Positions 11,751 to 22,149 of a stretch of DNA of 64,000 nucleotides are shown piece after piece. The notes beneath the pieces are model-generated. The model searched no databases. It was not told where the DNA came from and worked only from the letters and a program-made list of their open reading frames with translations. Position 1 is the stretch's first letter; the number at the start of each line of letters is the position of its first letter. The position numbers and the translations under genes were made by a program. This DNA comes from Porphyra umbilicalis (Eukaryota; Rhodophyta; Bangiophyceae; Bangiales; Bangiaceae), in NCBI GenBank assembly GCA_002049455.2, contig KV918762.1, positions 682,001 to 746,000 on the forward strand. The letters run 5' to 3'.

Positions 11751-12300
11751 GTGAGCTCAAGGCGACGTGTATTTCCGCGTCGGTCTGTCGTCCATTACCG
11801 CCTGGCCACTACGACGGCCTCGCCGCCCGACCTCTCCAAGTTGGACGCGATCGCTAGCGGTATGCCGACGGGTACATCTGCGGTGACTCAAGCGGTCGTT
11901 GCGACAGGGGGATCCGCGGCTGGATCAGGGATTCCCTTCCTTCCGCTTCGGCCATTGGCGGACCTCGTGGGCGAAAAGGTACGGCGTGTCCCGCCGGGGG
12001 CCACTGCCTTTCTCCCGCGACGTCCGGATGAACGGACGGGATTGGTGGATCAATATATAAGTTCGGCGACGCCTCTTGCGATAGCAGATCTGGACACGGC
12101 GTTGTCGACGTTCCGCGAGCCGTTATTGGCCGACGTTTTTCGGGTCATCGAGGCGAGCCCCGCAGGCTCTGCTCAAGATGCCCCGTGCCGAGATTCCCCG
12201 GTAGACACGCGGAAGAGCCGCAGCAAACGGAAGTCACGGCATCACCATAGTCTCTCTTCCTCATCGCCGTCTACATCTTCCTCGCAGGCACCGGCTGTGG
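11751..12300 (+). CDS. Hypothetical protein N-terminal part, basic Ser-rich tail
   Basis: A plus-strand frame without an ATG until 11859 (MPTGTSAVTQ...). It encodes a balanced stretch, LADLVGEKVRRVPPGATAFL, and then LADVFRVIEAS. A basic/serine-rich segment follows (KSRSKRKSRHHH, then SLSSSSPSTSSSQAP). Beyond ~12300 the frame runs into a GC-rich minisatellite and stays open mechanically to 12950. No family recognised. The first exon may lie in the preceding gene model, since the serine-rich styles are similar. Confidence 0.3.
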
Positions 12301-12379
12301 TGGACAGGGTCGACGACTCAGTGTGCCTGCCTCGCCGCCGGCGTTGGCGAGACCGGCGGCGCACGTGTGGGGCGGGCAT

Positions 12380-12960
12380 CGGAAGGGGAGGATTGCCGCC
12401 GGCGTCGGTATCGCCGGCGGCGGCACTGCGTGTGAGGGGTGGCGGGCGCGCAAGGGACGCAAAGAGCTGCGACTGGCCCGCCGCCGGAGGTGACGAGACC
12501 GGCGGCGGGCGTGTCGGGCGGGGAGAGGCGCTGGTGTATTGCCGCCAGCGATTGTGCGGCCGGCGGCGGCCATTTGGCGCGGCGGGTTTCCGCCGGCGTC
12601 GGTATGGTCTGAGGGGGCTCTGCGCGTTCGGGGTGGCGGGGGCAAGCGAGGCGTCCACTTGTTACTGCTCTGTTGCCGGAGTCGGCAAGACTGGCGGCGC
12701 GTGCTGGGCGCGGCTATGTGGCGGGGCGCGTTGCCGCCGGCGTCGGTATGGCCGGCGGCGGCTCTGCGTGTTGGGGGGCGTAGGCGGGCGAGGGAGGCGT
12801 CCACTTGTTTCTGCTTCGCTGCAGGCGTCGGCAAGACCGGCGGCGCCTGCTCGGGGCGGCCATGTGGCGAGGCGCGTTGCCGCCGGCGTCGGTATGGCCG
12901 GCGGCGGCTCTGCGTGTTGGGGGGGGAGGGCGGGCGAGGGAGGGGACTAATGATGTGTGG
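12380..12960. repeat. GC-rich tandem repeat, ~147-bp unit
   Basis: The block TTGCCGCCGGCGTCGGTATG recurs near 12395, 12585, 12731 and 12878. The last three are 147 bp apart (49 codons). Each unit also carries GGCGGGCGAGGGAGGCGTCC and GGCAAGACYGGCGGCGC. Both strands stay open because the period is a multiple of three. Confidence 0.75.
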
Positions 12961-13346
12961 CCCGTCGCCTGCGTTGGTGAGACCTTCGGTGGGTGTTCGG
13001 AGCGGGGAGGGCACCGGGTGTGTTGCTGTGTTGCTGCCAGCGCTCGTGTGTCGACATGTGCGAGGGGTGAAGCGCCCGTCGGCGGTGTTTGTGCGAGGCT
13101 ATCTTCAGTGGCCGGAAGATCAAGGGATCCACGAGGGGTGTTGCGCATTCGTGGTTGAATGCGTGGTGCACAGAAGTAGGAAAAAAAACCGTGCCCAACG
13201 GGGAAAAAAAAAGCTTTGGCACGGTACAGAACAAACAACATACACGTCAAACACTACAGGGACTCGGAATGTTCATCGTCCCCACCGGACTCCTCAACAG
13301 CACAGTTGAAGTCGTCCGCCGCCTTGTTGTAATGCATGTGCAGCAC

Positions 13347-14681
13347 TTACACCTCATCGCCGTCTTCCAAGGTAGTCGACGCGGCAGCAAGTGCTGCCGT
13401 TGCCTTCGCCTGCTTCGTCACCTGCGACCGAGCGCCACGGCTCGGCGTGCCTCGGCCTTTCTTCTTGAGAACAGGGGCTGTCGTGGCAGGCGCCTCCGGT
13501 GTGTTGACCCCACACGCCGGCGGCGATTGCCAATCGGACTCGACTGCCGCCGGCTTGTTGCCGACCGGCGGCGGCGGATGCACCTCCGACACGGCCGCCG
13601 GTGCGGTCGACGACCCCGCGTGCACCTCAGACTCTACTGCCGCTGGCTTGTTACCGACCGGCGGCGGCGTATTCTCCTCCGACACGGCCGCTGGTGCGGT
13701 CGACGACCCCGCGTCCGTCGCCAAGGCGGCGGCCGGCCCCGCCGGAACCGACGAAATCGGCGGCGGGGACTTGGACAAGTCCATCCCAGCCGCCGCCATC
13801 AGCTTGTGCGCGTGCATCTTGCGGAAGGCAATCGCCTCGAGGGTGCCGCGCATCTCAGAGGTGTTGAAAAACGCCACGGTTGTCCGCTCCGTCGTTGCCC
13901 GCGCCAGCGCCAGCAGAGCGTTCGAGCTGTCCTTGAGAGTCCGCGACTCTCGGATGTCTTCACCCATCTCCCACTTAGCCGCCTTCGAGCCGTGCGGAAG
14001 TGACTGAAAGGCACCCGCCGCCGGCGGCCCGTTCTTCTGATCGTCAGAGTCGCTTGGGGAGGCAAGTCCGCCGGCAGACGCGATGGAGGAGCCGGCGCCG
14101 CCAGCGGCGCCGTCTGCGGCAGCGGCCCCGGCGGCACCACTAAACTTGTCAACGTGGCGCAGCACCCGCCAACACCTAACCCACGGGCAGGTAGTCTGCT
14201 TGGCCTTCCGCTTCTTCTTGTTTCCCTTCGCCTTGTCAGACGCCCTGTCCTTCCACATTGCCTAGTAGATGTTGAGCCCGCAGGAGCGCGCCACAGCGGC
14301 GCTGGTCAAGTCCTCTTCGCTCGGGTTGCCTGTCAGCGACAGCCGCTTAATGGCCAGGTAGTGGAAGCAAAACTCGCTGACCCCCCTCCGGATCTTGTCC
14401 CACTGCTTCTGCACCCCCCCGACACCGCGCTCAGTGCGCCGTCGCGCGCCAGGGCGACCGGCCAGTAAGCGCTTCCATTCTGTGACCATCTTCGCCCAAT
14501 ATCTTGTCCCAGTCTGGTCCGAATCCTTCACAGCGTCTAATGATGCAGGCAGATTGGCCCTGCGAAGAGCCACCCGCTCCTCGTCCGTCCAGCCAAGCCC
14601 AGTCCTTATGGCAGCCGGCGCGTAGGTGGTGGTAAGCAGGTCTGCGCCCTCGCCGCAACCCACAGGTGGCGAACGGGGCAT
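13347..14681 (-). pseudogene. Myb/SANT plus NAM-associated-like DNA-binding protein (Harbinger ORF1 type)
   Basis: Read from ATG 14681, the N-terminal part has a Trp-spaced helical motif (LGWTDEERVALRRANLPASL, later TRYWAKMVTEWKRLL and VQKQWDKIRRGV). It is followed by SLTGNPSEEDLTSAAV and, after a gap, a cysteine/tryptophan block (CPWVRCWRVLRHVDKF). That order is what I know from Myb/SANT-like proteins with a NAM-associated C-terminal domain, common as the accessory DNA-binding protein of PIF/Harbinger transposons. A TAG at 14262-14264 interrupts the frame between SANT part and CWRVLR block; the frame is otherwise open to 13347. The tail has two copies of an Ala/Pro unit (PPPVGNKPAAVES) and a basic end. 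No DDE transposase was seen nearby. Confidence 0.5.
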
Positions 14682-14704
14682 GAACCGCTCGCCCGGGCGA
14701 CCGC

Positions 14705-16786
14705 CTAGACGGACTTGCCACCGCCGCCGGTAGGTGATGCGCCGTCGTCGGCTGGCGGTGGTCGCGCAGCAGCCGGCGGCACTTGCACGTTCGTGCGGGG
14801 AACGTCGTCTCCGGAACCGGCGGCAGGTTATGCGCCGCCGCCGGCTAGCGGTGGTCGGGCAGCAGCTGGCGGCACTCGTCCGTCGGTGCGGCGCGCGTCG
14901 CCGCCAGTACCAGCGGCCGGTGATGCACTGCCGCCGGATCGAGGCGATCCGCCGCCGCCGGCGACTGGGGATGGAGCAAGAGCCGGCGGTACTCGTCCGT
15001 CGATGCGGGGCGCGTCGCCGCCGGTACCGGCGACCGCTGATGAGCCGCTGCCGGCTAGTGGTGGTCGGGCAGCAGCCGACGGCAATTGTTCGTCGGTGCG
15101 GCGCGCGTCACCACCGGTACCGGCGGCCGGTGATGCGCCGCCGCCGGCTAGACGCAATCCGCCGCCGCCGGCGAATGGCAATGGAGCACGAGCCGGCGGC
15201 ACTCTTCCGTCGGGGCAAGGCGCGTCGCCGCCGGTACCAGCGGCTCGTGATGCGCCGCCGCCGGCTATCCGCGACTGCGCAGCAGCTGGCGGCACTTGTT
15301 CGTTCGCTCGGGGCCCGTCGCCGCCCGTGCCGGCTGCCGGTGATGCGCCGCCGCCGGCTCGAGGCGGTTTGCCGCCGCCGGAGAGCGGGGACGGAGCAAC
15401 AACCGGCTTCACTTGTCCATCGGTGCGGCTCGCGTCGCCGCCGGTTCCGACGGCCGGTGACGCGCCGCCGCCGGCGTGAGGCGATCCGCCGCCGCCGGCA
15501 AGCGGGAATGGAGCAGCTGCCGGTGACACTTGTCCGTCGGTGCGTCGCGCCTCGCCGCCTGTACCGGCGGCTGGTGATGCGCCGCCGCCGGCTAGCGGCG
15601 ATTGCGTGGCAGCCGGCTGCGCTGGGCAGTCGCCTAAGGGCCCCCGACGCGCACCGTAGCCGCCGGCCTCCGGAAGTCTGGCACCGACCGGCGGCTGCCA
15701 ATTGTCGCGGATCTGCTCCAAGTCGCCGGCCTGGGCGTGTCCTCCACCCGGAGGTCCCCAGTTGTTGTAGGGCCCCGCGTGGCCGCCGGCTTGACGACTT
15801 GCGTGACCTCCCGGCGGCCCGCAGTTGTCTTGGTGTGCCGCGTGGCCGCCGGATCGACGACTCGCCCGACCTCCCGGCGGCCCCCAGTTGTCGTGGCGTG
15901 CTGTGTGACCGCCAGCTTGACGATTTGCTTGGCCTCCCGGCGGCCACCAATCCTCGCTATGTGGCCCAAAGCCGCCGGGCTGATCGGGACGATGCCTGCC
16001 AGGCGGCGCCCAGTTCCGCCTCGGTGAAGGCTGGCGATATGGAGGGCGGCCACCGCCGCCGTAGTAGCCGGCCTCGTGAGCTCCTTGACCTTGACAGCCC
16101 GGCGGCGCCCACAAGTTGCTGCGCGGAGATTCGGTTCTGTCCCGCGATTCCCGTTCCCGGCCGCCTTTTTCGTGGTCCAGTTGGAACGGCGGGTCCCACT
16201 GGCCGCCGGCTTGAGACGACCGACCAGCTGGCGACGCCCAGCCACAGCGGCGAGGAGAAACTCGACGGCCGCCCGCATCTCACCCCCGACCGCTTTGTCC
16301 GCCGTTGCCGTCGGGGGGTTGCTCCCAACGGCCGCCGTCCGGATTGTCCTGCCAGAGAGCCGGCGGCACCCTCTCGTCACGCGGCAGCAGCGACGCCCGT
16401 CCCGCTTTCCCGCCCAAATGTCCGCCACCTTGGTTGGGATCAGTGCTTCGTCGCGGCCCCCAGCTGCCGCGCGTCGGCTGTGACGACCGTCCCGCCACCC
16501 CGACCCAATTGCCGCCGCCCTGGTTCGGTGTAGGGTTCGGCGGCGGCACGCAGGCGCCGCCGGTTACAGGAGGTCCTTGGCCAGTCGGCGGCGCACAGCT
16601 ACCAGACACAGCAAGCGCGGGCCCCCCGCGTGGCGGGGCCGACGTTGAGCACGGTGGGCAACCCGCGAGATGGCAAGAGCAGGTGCACCGCGCAAGCACC
16701 GCGAGCCGCTCTTGATGAAGACTACGCTGGTGGCGGCGACGCTCCGTGTCGCGCTTCCGGTCCGGCTTGCGGGTCATGATCGGAAA
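14705..16786 (-). CDS. Repeat protein, Gly/Pro/Ala-rich, disordered
   Basis: From ATG 16786 (MTRKPDRKRDTERRRHQRS) the frame reads a basic start, a Cys-rich patch (CTCSCHLAGCPPC), then about seven units around NWGPPGGRASRRAGGHA. A long array of units like AAGTGGDARRTDGQVPPA ending PLAGGGA follows, to stops at 14828 and 14705. One further stop lies near 16280; the frame is open on both sides. All repeat periods are multiples of three, which supports translation. No catalytic domain is visible; it could be a structural or nucleic-acid-associated low-complexity protein. It lies 24 bp upstream of the Myb-like start in another frame, so the two may belong to one transposon or one spliced gene. Confidence 0.4.
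14715..15640. repeat. Higher-order minisatellite, alternating 93- and 117-bp units
   Basis: The block GTGATGCGCCGCCGCCGGCT recurs near 14829, 14921, 15038, 15131, 15248, 15341, 15458 and 15575. Successive distances are about 93, 117, 93, 117, 93, 117 and 117 bp. That is a 210-bp higher-order repeat of 31 + 39 codons. Confidence 0.8.
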
Positions 16787-18736
16787 GGGGGGGGGGGAAG
16801 AAGGCCGGCTTTTCAAGGCCGGGGGTGGAGACGGGGACAAGGGGGTAGCGGTGACTAGAGCACACGGGCGCGCCGCCGGATCTGGCGGGACGCCGGCGGC
16901 GCGTCGGTTGCAACAGGCGCGCGCGGGAGGCAAGAAGGAGAGAATCAGCACGAGTGACGCAAAGGGAGGGGGAGGAGCCGCCAGCGTCTCCCGCTCTGGC
17001 ACGCCGGCGGCAAGCACGTGATCAGTGTCGCGCAGGCGGTCGTGGGGCCAGAGGGCGGCAGGGCGGCGCGCCCCCGCAAGCTGCGCCAGTGCTCGACCGT
17101 GCCCGGGGGACCCCTCGTGGGCACTGGACGAGGGGGCGGGGCAGGGCGCAGGCCCGCAGCGGGCCCGAGACACACGAGGTGTCTTTGAGGGCGCCTGAGG
17201 TGCGACATGAACCCCGGGTGACGCCTCCCCAGCCGCAATGCACACCGATTGCGGTGACCCGCGCGCCCTCCACCCACCCCCTGCCAATCCGCAGTGGTCA
17301 CGGGGTGGCCCCAAGTGACCAATTGGGCGGGAGGGGGGCACACAGGACACAGGAAGCAACACAATCTGATCACGGGCCGGCCGACCCCTCGCCGCATCGA
17401 ATCCGCCTCCCATCTGAGTTTCTCTAAATAATTTTGCGAGCCAATGACGAGGCTTTATACGACTACAAACGTTTCAATATTTGCCCATGTCAAGCAAACA
17501 AATCGTGAGACTGGATGCGGGATCGGACCAGTTTTTTGGCGTCCGACCAGCAACACTGCCCCAATGGATTTTTGCACCAGCCCGCCTGGAGGGCCTGCCT
17601 ACGCTTGGTCCAACGAATGGCGTCGGCCACCGTTGCTTGTGAAAGCACCCGAAAAGCGCTTCGGGACGGACCGCGCGGTCCACGACTCGGGCTTGTCGCG
17701 ACAGCGCATCGCAACTCGCACCCGTTGAGGGAACCTCGACCAACACCCGCACCTCTGTTGTGTCCCGTGAGACTCGGGTCCAAGACAAGTGTGCCAAGTT
17801 TCTCCCGCCGTGCTGACCCTGGTCGCGTGGTGCGACCACTTCGTCCGATGTTCACGATTCGTGTCTCTCCATTTCAGACGTGTGTGCCAAAAGTATCTTT
17901 TATTTACGCGATTTGGAAGGTTCCACTGGGATCATAGACACTTTGTCTCAAGATCTCTGCCGCACGGCAGCCTTTTCGTCCGGTGTGTTTTGGCATCGAG
18001 ACTGCTTCACGATATGCACGATTTTCGACCACTTGGGGACGAACGTTCGTGGGCGCGCATCCCCTATCTTGCTTTCCCCATCTGGTGATCATGTAGCCCT
18101 TGTTTCCGGTAACTTCAGGAGGGCAGTGGGCCCTCTTGGATGAGAAAAATGGAGGGCCGCTCACCGCCCTCCACGAAAGCAGACGTGGCATATTCCGTTT
18201 GGGGTTTCAGAACTTGGGGGAGACGTTATTGGGTGTGCTCTGACCCCGAGGCTGCCATTAGTTGCGCGCCTGGATGACATCCAGGCCTCACGCCTAGTCA
18301 AGAGGGCCAAAAAGCGGACTTCTGGATTTTTCATGTGAATTCGTCCGTCCATTGGTGATTCCCTCATGATGCCAGAGGCTCGCTTCACCTCATTGGTGGA
18401 CAAGCGAACTGACATGGTCCAGGTGGAAATGTGATCTGAGTTTAGAATGGGCTTGACGTGGCACTCAGCACCCAATCAACAGACGCTTGCCGTTAACTAT
18501 CTGATCTCTCGATGAAACAAAGCGGCTCCGGTGGAAGCATTCGGCAAGAATTTCGACAGCAGTTTTACTTTTCTGCTTGTTAGAGTCCACCCTGCCAATC
18601 CGACACCACCGCTACAGCTACCGGTACGGCATCATTAGATCCCTTACGTACCATGTAGCCACCCCTCGTATCCTTTAGGACTTGGCACATGCTGTCTAAC
18701 GTTCTTTTTGAAGCAGTAGTGGCATGTACAGTGTCT
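16787..18736. other. Unassigned region
   Basis: 16.8-17.4 kb is GC-rich, with frames open on both strands, one continuing upstream from the repeat protein start to 17413. 17.4-18.7 kb is balanced in composition with only short frames. No domain, RNA gene or repeat was recognised. Confidence 0.35.
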
Positions 18737-19804
18737 CTAGTGTCTATTCTACCATGAGTGCGACTCAATTGAGTCATCCCTTTGACTCATTTGAGTCTCA
18801 ACAGAAATCGTCGATCCCAGCCTTCCTACATATGAGAATGGCCGATTTGGTGCCTACGAACCGACGTCGATGCGCTTCCAGAGAAAACTAGGGGGTGCCA
18901 AACCACCGGCTCCAGCTCCACGGAAGGGCAACCCCCTCAGCCCGATGTCTACAGAAAGAAACACTCTTGAACGCACCAGGAAAGCCTATTTTGATGGGTC
19001 CGACGTCGATCCTCCGCCCCCCCCCCCCCACCAGATGGCGAGAAAACGGCGATTTCATCTTGCAAATGCCAGTGCACCGAGCCCTGTCGACCTCGCCGGT
19101 GACCCTATGCTCTCGCTCCCTGCAGTGGATAATGGCCACCGCGGGCTTGGACGGCTGTTGGTGCACCCCGCTGATACTCTGAACACTACAGGAACTGGCA
19201 GCACCTCGACCAGTGGTGGATTGAGTGGCCCTAAAACAGAGGGTGGTGGACGCCACAGGCCAGCCTTCGTCCCGCTCCGCCCCTCTCCCCTCACCGTATA
19301 TTACCTCCCCTTGTGTTCCCAATCTCTTGTCTCTGGGGCTCTCAGACCGCCCTCATGGTGTTGCTCGCCTTTTAGGACCACCTGTCCCCCCCCTGCCTGC
19401 ATTCGTGCTCGCTGCCCCTGGAAGGGAAACCACCACGTAGGAGGTTAAGAAGATGTGGGAAACAGGCTCATCTGTAGATGCTACGTGGTCCGTGAGTCTG
19501 CCTGCAGTGCTTCCGAGCTTCAGGGACGGGGGCACAGCAGAAAGCGACGAACTGGAGACAGCCTGCTGCCCTCAAGGCGGACGCCCTGGACGCGGAAAAA
19601 GTTGACGCTTTCATGCGTCCTGAAGAAAATTGACTGTGAGTTAAAGCTCGGGTCGTTCGCCCAAGACTAAACAGCCACCGCTGAGTCTATTTCCGTCGTC
19701 AGAATCGGCGTCTGACGAACTGTTCGTTCACGAGAGACCTCTCAAAATGCGACTCAATTGAGTCTTTGCGACTCAATTGAGCTATCTGGTAGAATAGACA
19801 CTAG
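18737..19804. mobile_element. Terminal-inverted-repeat DNA element, non-autonomous
   Basis: Outer ends are perfect inverted copies of CTAGTGTCTATTCTACCA (18737-18754 and 19787-19804). Just inside each end lie two GACTCAATTGAGTC-type palindromes (18762-18775 with a variant at 18782-18795; 19749-19762 and 19767-19778 region). The ~1.07-kb body has only short frames without a transposase signature. No certain target duplication: the flanks share only GTCT-like bases. Class is open. Confidence 0.6.
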
Positions 19805-21041
19805 GGGGTCTCTTAAGTGCGAAAGAGAGGTGGCGACAGCGGGAAAACGAGCAGGGGTCCCAGGGGTCCTGTTGGGGTTCTCGGCATCATCACGTGGTCC
19901 AGTAGCGTTTGCAGAAAAATGCAAATGAAGAAGACGTGTGCTGCACTGAGAAACTGCGTGGTCGAGCTCGTAGGCTGAAGCCTTCAGAAGCATGCTGCAG
20001 AGAGGGGTCAGACTGTCCGAATGAGATGTGTTGTCTGAATATATTCACAAAAAGCTGTAATGACGAATAGAAGAAGACCGCCCTTGACTGGGCGAGGCTT
20101 GCGGGGACACGATAATGTGGTCAAGGTGCATCAGAGCATCTCCACCAATGGAGCCAACTGTCCAACCCAACTGCAACGTGTGCACAACGTGTGGTGCTGT
20201 CACTGGCTCTCCAAACGCAGAGATAAAACTAAGCAGATCACGTCTCAAGCTTGGGCTCGTCTCGACGTCTCTGGCGGTGGGCCTCTTTTGTGGCACGCCA
20301 GTATTCCAGGCACGTGCGTGCAATACCCTGGCCTTCAGGGCGGTGGCGCGCTCGGCGACGCATTGACACCGGGCAAGCCGGCCGGCTCTATGGCCGCGAG
20401 CGCACACTGGCGCACGTACAGCCACGTTGCCGTGGTGGGGGGGGCGTCGGGCGGGGAAAGAGGTGCCGCCTCCGCCACCGCAGCGGCGGCGGCCCGCCGG
20501 CGTCGCGCGGCGCCCACGGGCGAGGCCGTCACTCCGCTGCGCAGCGCACCTGCGCACGGCGGGCGGGGCGGCCAAAACGGCGCACGGGCGGGCGGATGGG
20601 ACTGATCGCCGCGCGACGAGGCGCCTGAAACCGCGCCGCTAGATGGCGTCAGCGACCGCCGACGCGCCGCCGCAACAGAAGACGGCGCGCAGGCACGATC
20701 ACCCGCGGGTCATCGTGGGCGCGTCAAGCCCCGGAAGTCGCTGCGCGCGGTCACCGCGCGCAACTCGGGGCGGTAGAGGGGGCACGGGGGCAGGCGCCGT
20801 CCGGGCCCAGTGACCCCTGTGGCGGGACAGTCCTTCTCAGCCACGTAACTCCATTCGCTTTTTAGCGTCATCGCGACCCTTCCAACACTGACACGCCCTC
20901 AGATCCCTGAGGACACGAATGCAGACTGCCACCTCTGAAACGGAGAGCAAGTCCCTTGGTCTAAGTATATGTGTGCATCACTACACTTTGAGAGCACCCT
21001 GTCCTAAAGGCCAGGGAATTCCCACAGATGCACTACAGATA
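19805..21041. other. Unassigned region with MITE-like fragments
   Basis: 20131-20170 contains CACCAATGGAGCCAACTGTC, matching in inverse the hairpin at 21823-21896. 20.38-20.83 kb is GC-rich with opposed frames (minus 20045-20575, plus 20060-20605) that I take as shadows. A short CCCTG...CAGGG inverted motif lies at 20997-21018 and recurs in variant form near 27402. Confidence 0.35.
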
Positions 21042-21534
21042 CAGTGCATTCTCGTTATAACGTCCACCCTGATTCACATAAATCTGCCAGATTGAAGTTT
21101 AAAGTCGCTTGTATCCGATTCGCTCAAGAGATTTGAAGCCTTCGAACTATGCTGCGGCGGCTCGGCTTTGGAGGCTTCCTTTCAGTCTTGTCGCGTGCGA
21201 TTGGACCGTGAAGGGCGTTGTCACGATCATAATTAATTATCTGGCAACGTCCCCCACTGCCCCAGCGCCTTTTTTCGGCCAGAATCCTGAGACCGTTACC
21301 TGTCGGCTCACTCCGTCCTCACATTGTCTGATATGGAGCCGAACTGTCCCACACCACCAGGCCCCGCACCACCAAATTTGGAACTGACAGAGGCTGTCCG
21401 CTCCAGAAGCCATGGCTTTTGAACAGCATCTGGCGCCTCAATTCGTTACCCAGCGCGCATATGATCTACGCCAACTTCGGTTTTGTTTCGCATAAGTCTC
21501 TTGTATCCGTGGACGTTATAACGAGAATGCACTG
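21042..21534. mobile_element. Tc1/mariner-pogo type MITE with TA duplication
   Basis: The ends are inverted copies of CAGTGCATTCTCGTTATAAC (plus about six more bases), at 21042 and 21534. They are flanked by TA on both sides (21040-21041, 21535-21536). TIRs beginning CAGT with CTCGTTATAACG are typical of pogo/Tigger-like elements, which insert at TA. The 493-bp interior has no transposase frame. Confidence 0.8.
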
Positions 21535-21650
21535 TAATCTCCATGACTGCCAGATCGTCTCGCAACTGTCTGCAAGCCACGGGTCACGCTTTCCATTGGC
21601 TTTCGTGGTTCGAACAGGGAACCAGGGGTTGGCCAAACGACTCGGGGCGT

Positions 21651-21672
21651 CTCCAAACAGGCCTGTTTGGAG
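21651..21672. repeat. Perfect 22-bp palindrome
   Basis: CTCCAAACAG followed by GC and CTGTTTGGAG, without mismatch. It lies ~480 bp upstream of the V-ATPase start and shares TCCAAAC with the hairpin at 21823-21896. Confidence 0.8.
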
Positions 21673-21822
21673 TGGCGCTGCCGTTCAAGCTCCAAAAGGA
21701 GGGCGATCCCACGAGGCCACCAAGAGATGCATTATTTAACGGATTAGAAAATGTGAACCGGTCTATTTATGGGCCGTCACAGCCCCGTCACACCCTAGTT
21801 TTGGAGCGGATCCCAGCCACCA

Positions 21823-21896
21823 GTGCTCCAACCGTCCAAACGGCCAAACGGTGCCACGTTTGGCTGTTTGGACAGTTGGAGCCATTGGTGAAGACG
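21823..21896. repeat. Imperfect hairpin, ~28-bp arms
   Basis: GCTCCAACCGTCCAAACGGC pairs with GCTGTTTGGACAGTTGGAGC downstream, with few mismatches. It resembles MITE-type foldback ends and is partly repeated at 20131-20170. Confidence 0.65.
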
Positions 21897-22149
21897 CTCT
21901 CATCGCACTGTCTGTCTGGTCCCGGTGACGAGCCGAGCGCCGTACAGGAGCTCCATTGGGCAGTGTCACGTCCCCTGCCCGCACCCACCGCGTTCCACCT
22001 CTCTGCCACTTCCGCCCGTACCCCTCAACACCATTCTTTGCTCCTCCAGCTTCCGGTACTTTTGTGGACTGCCCCTCTCCTCTCTCTTTTCTTTGTTCAC
22101 GTGCCCCTTCCTGCCTCGTCCGGCGCTCTCCACGCGACGCATAACGACC

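Noticed and set aside
12271-13014. 247-codon minus frame over the 147-bp repeats
   Set aside because: Pro/Arg/Ala-rich antisense image of a minisatellite, no domain.
14734-16533. 599-codon Arg-rich plus frame opposite the repeat protein
   Set aside because: Almost pure Arg/Pro/Ala from GC-rich codons, the shadow of the minus-strand repeat protein.
20045-20605. Opposed 176- and 181-codon frames
   Set aside because: Both are open by composition; part of the minus one lies in a MITE-like fragment. No domain on either.
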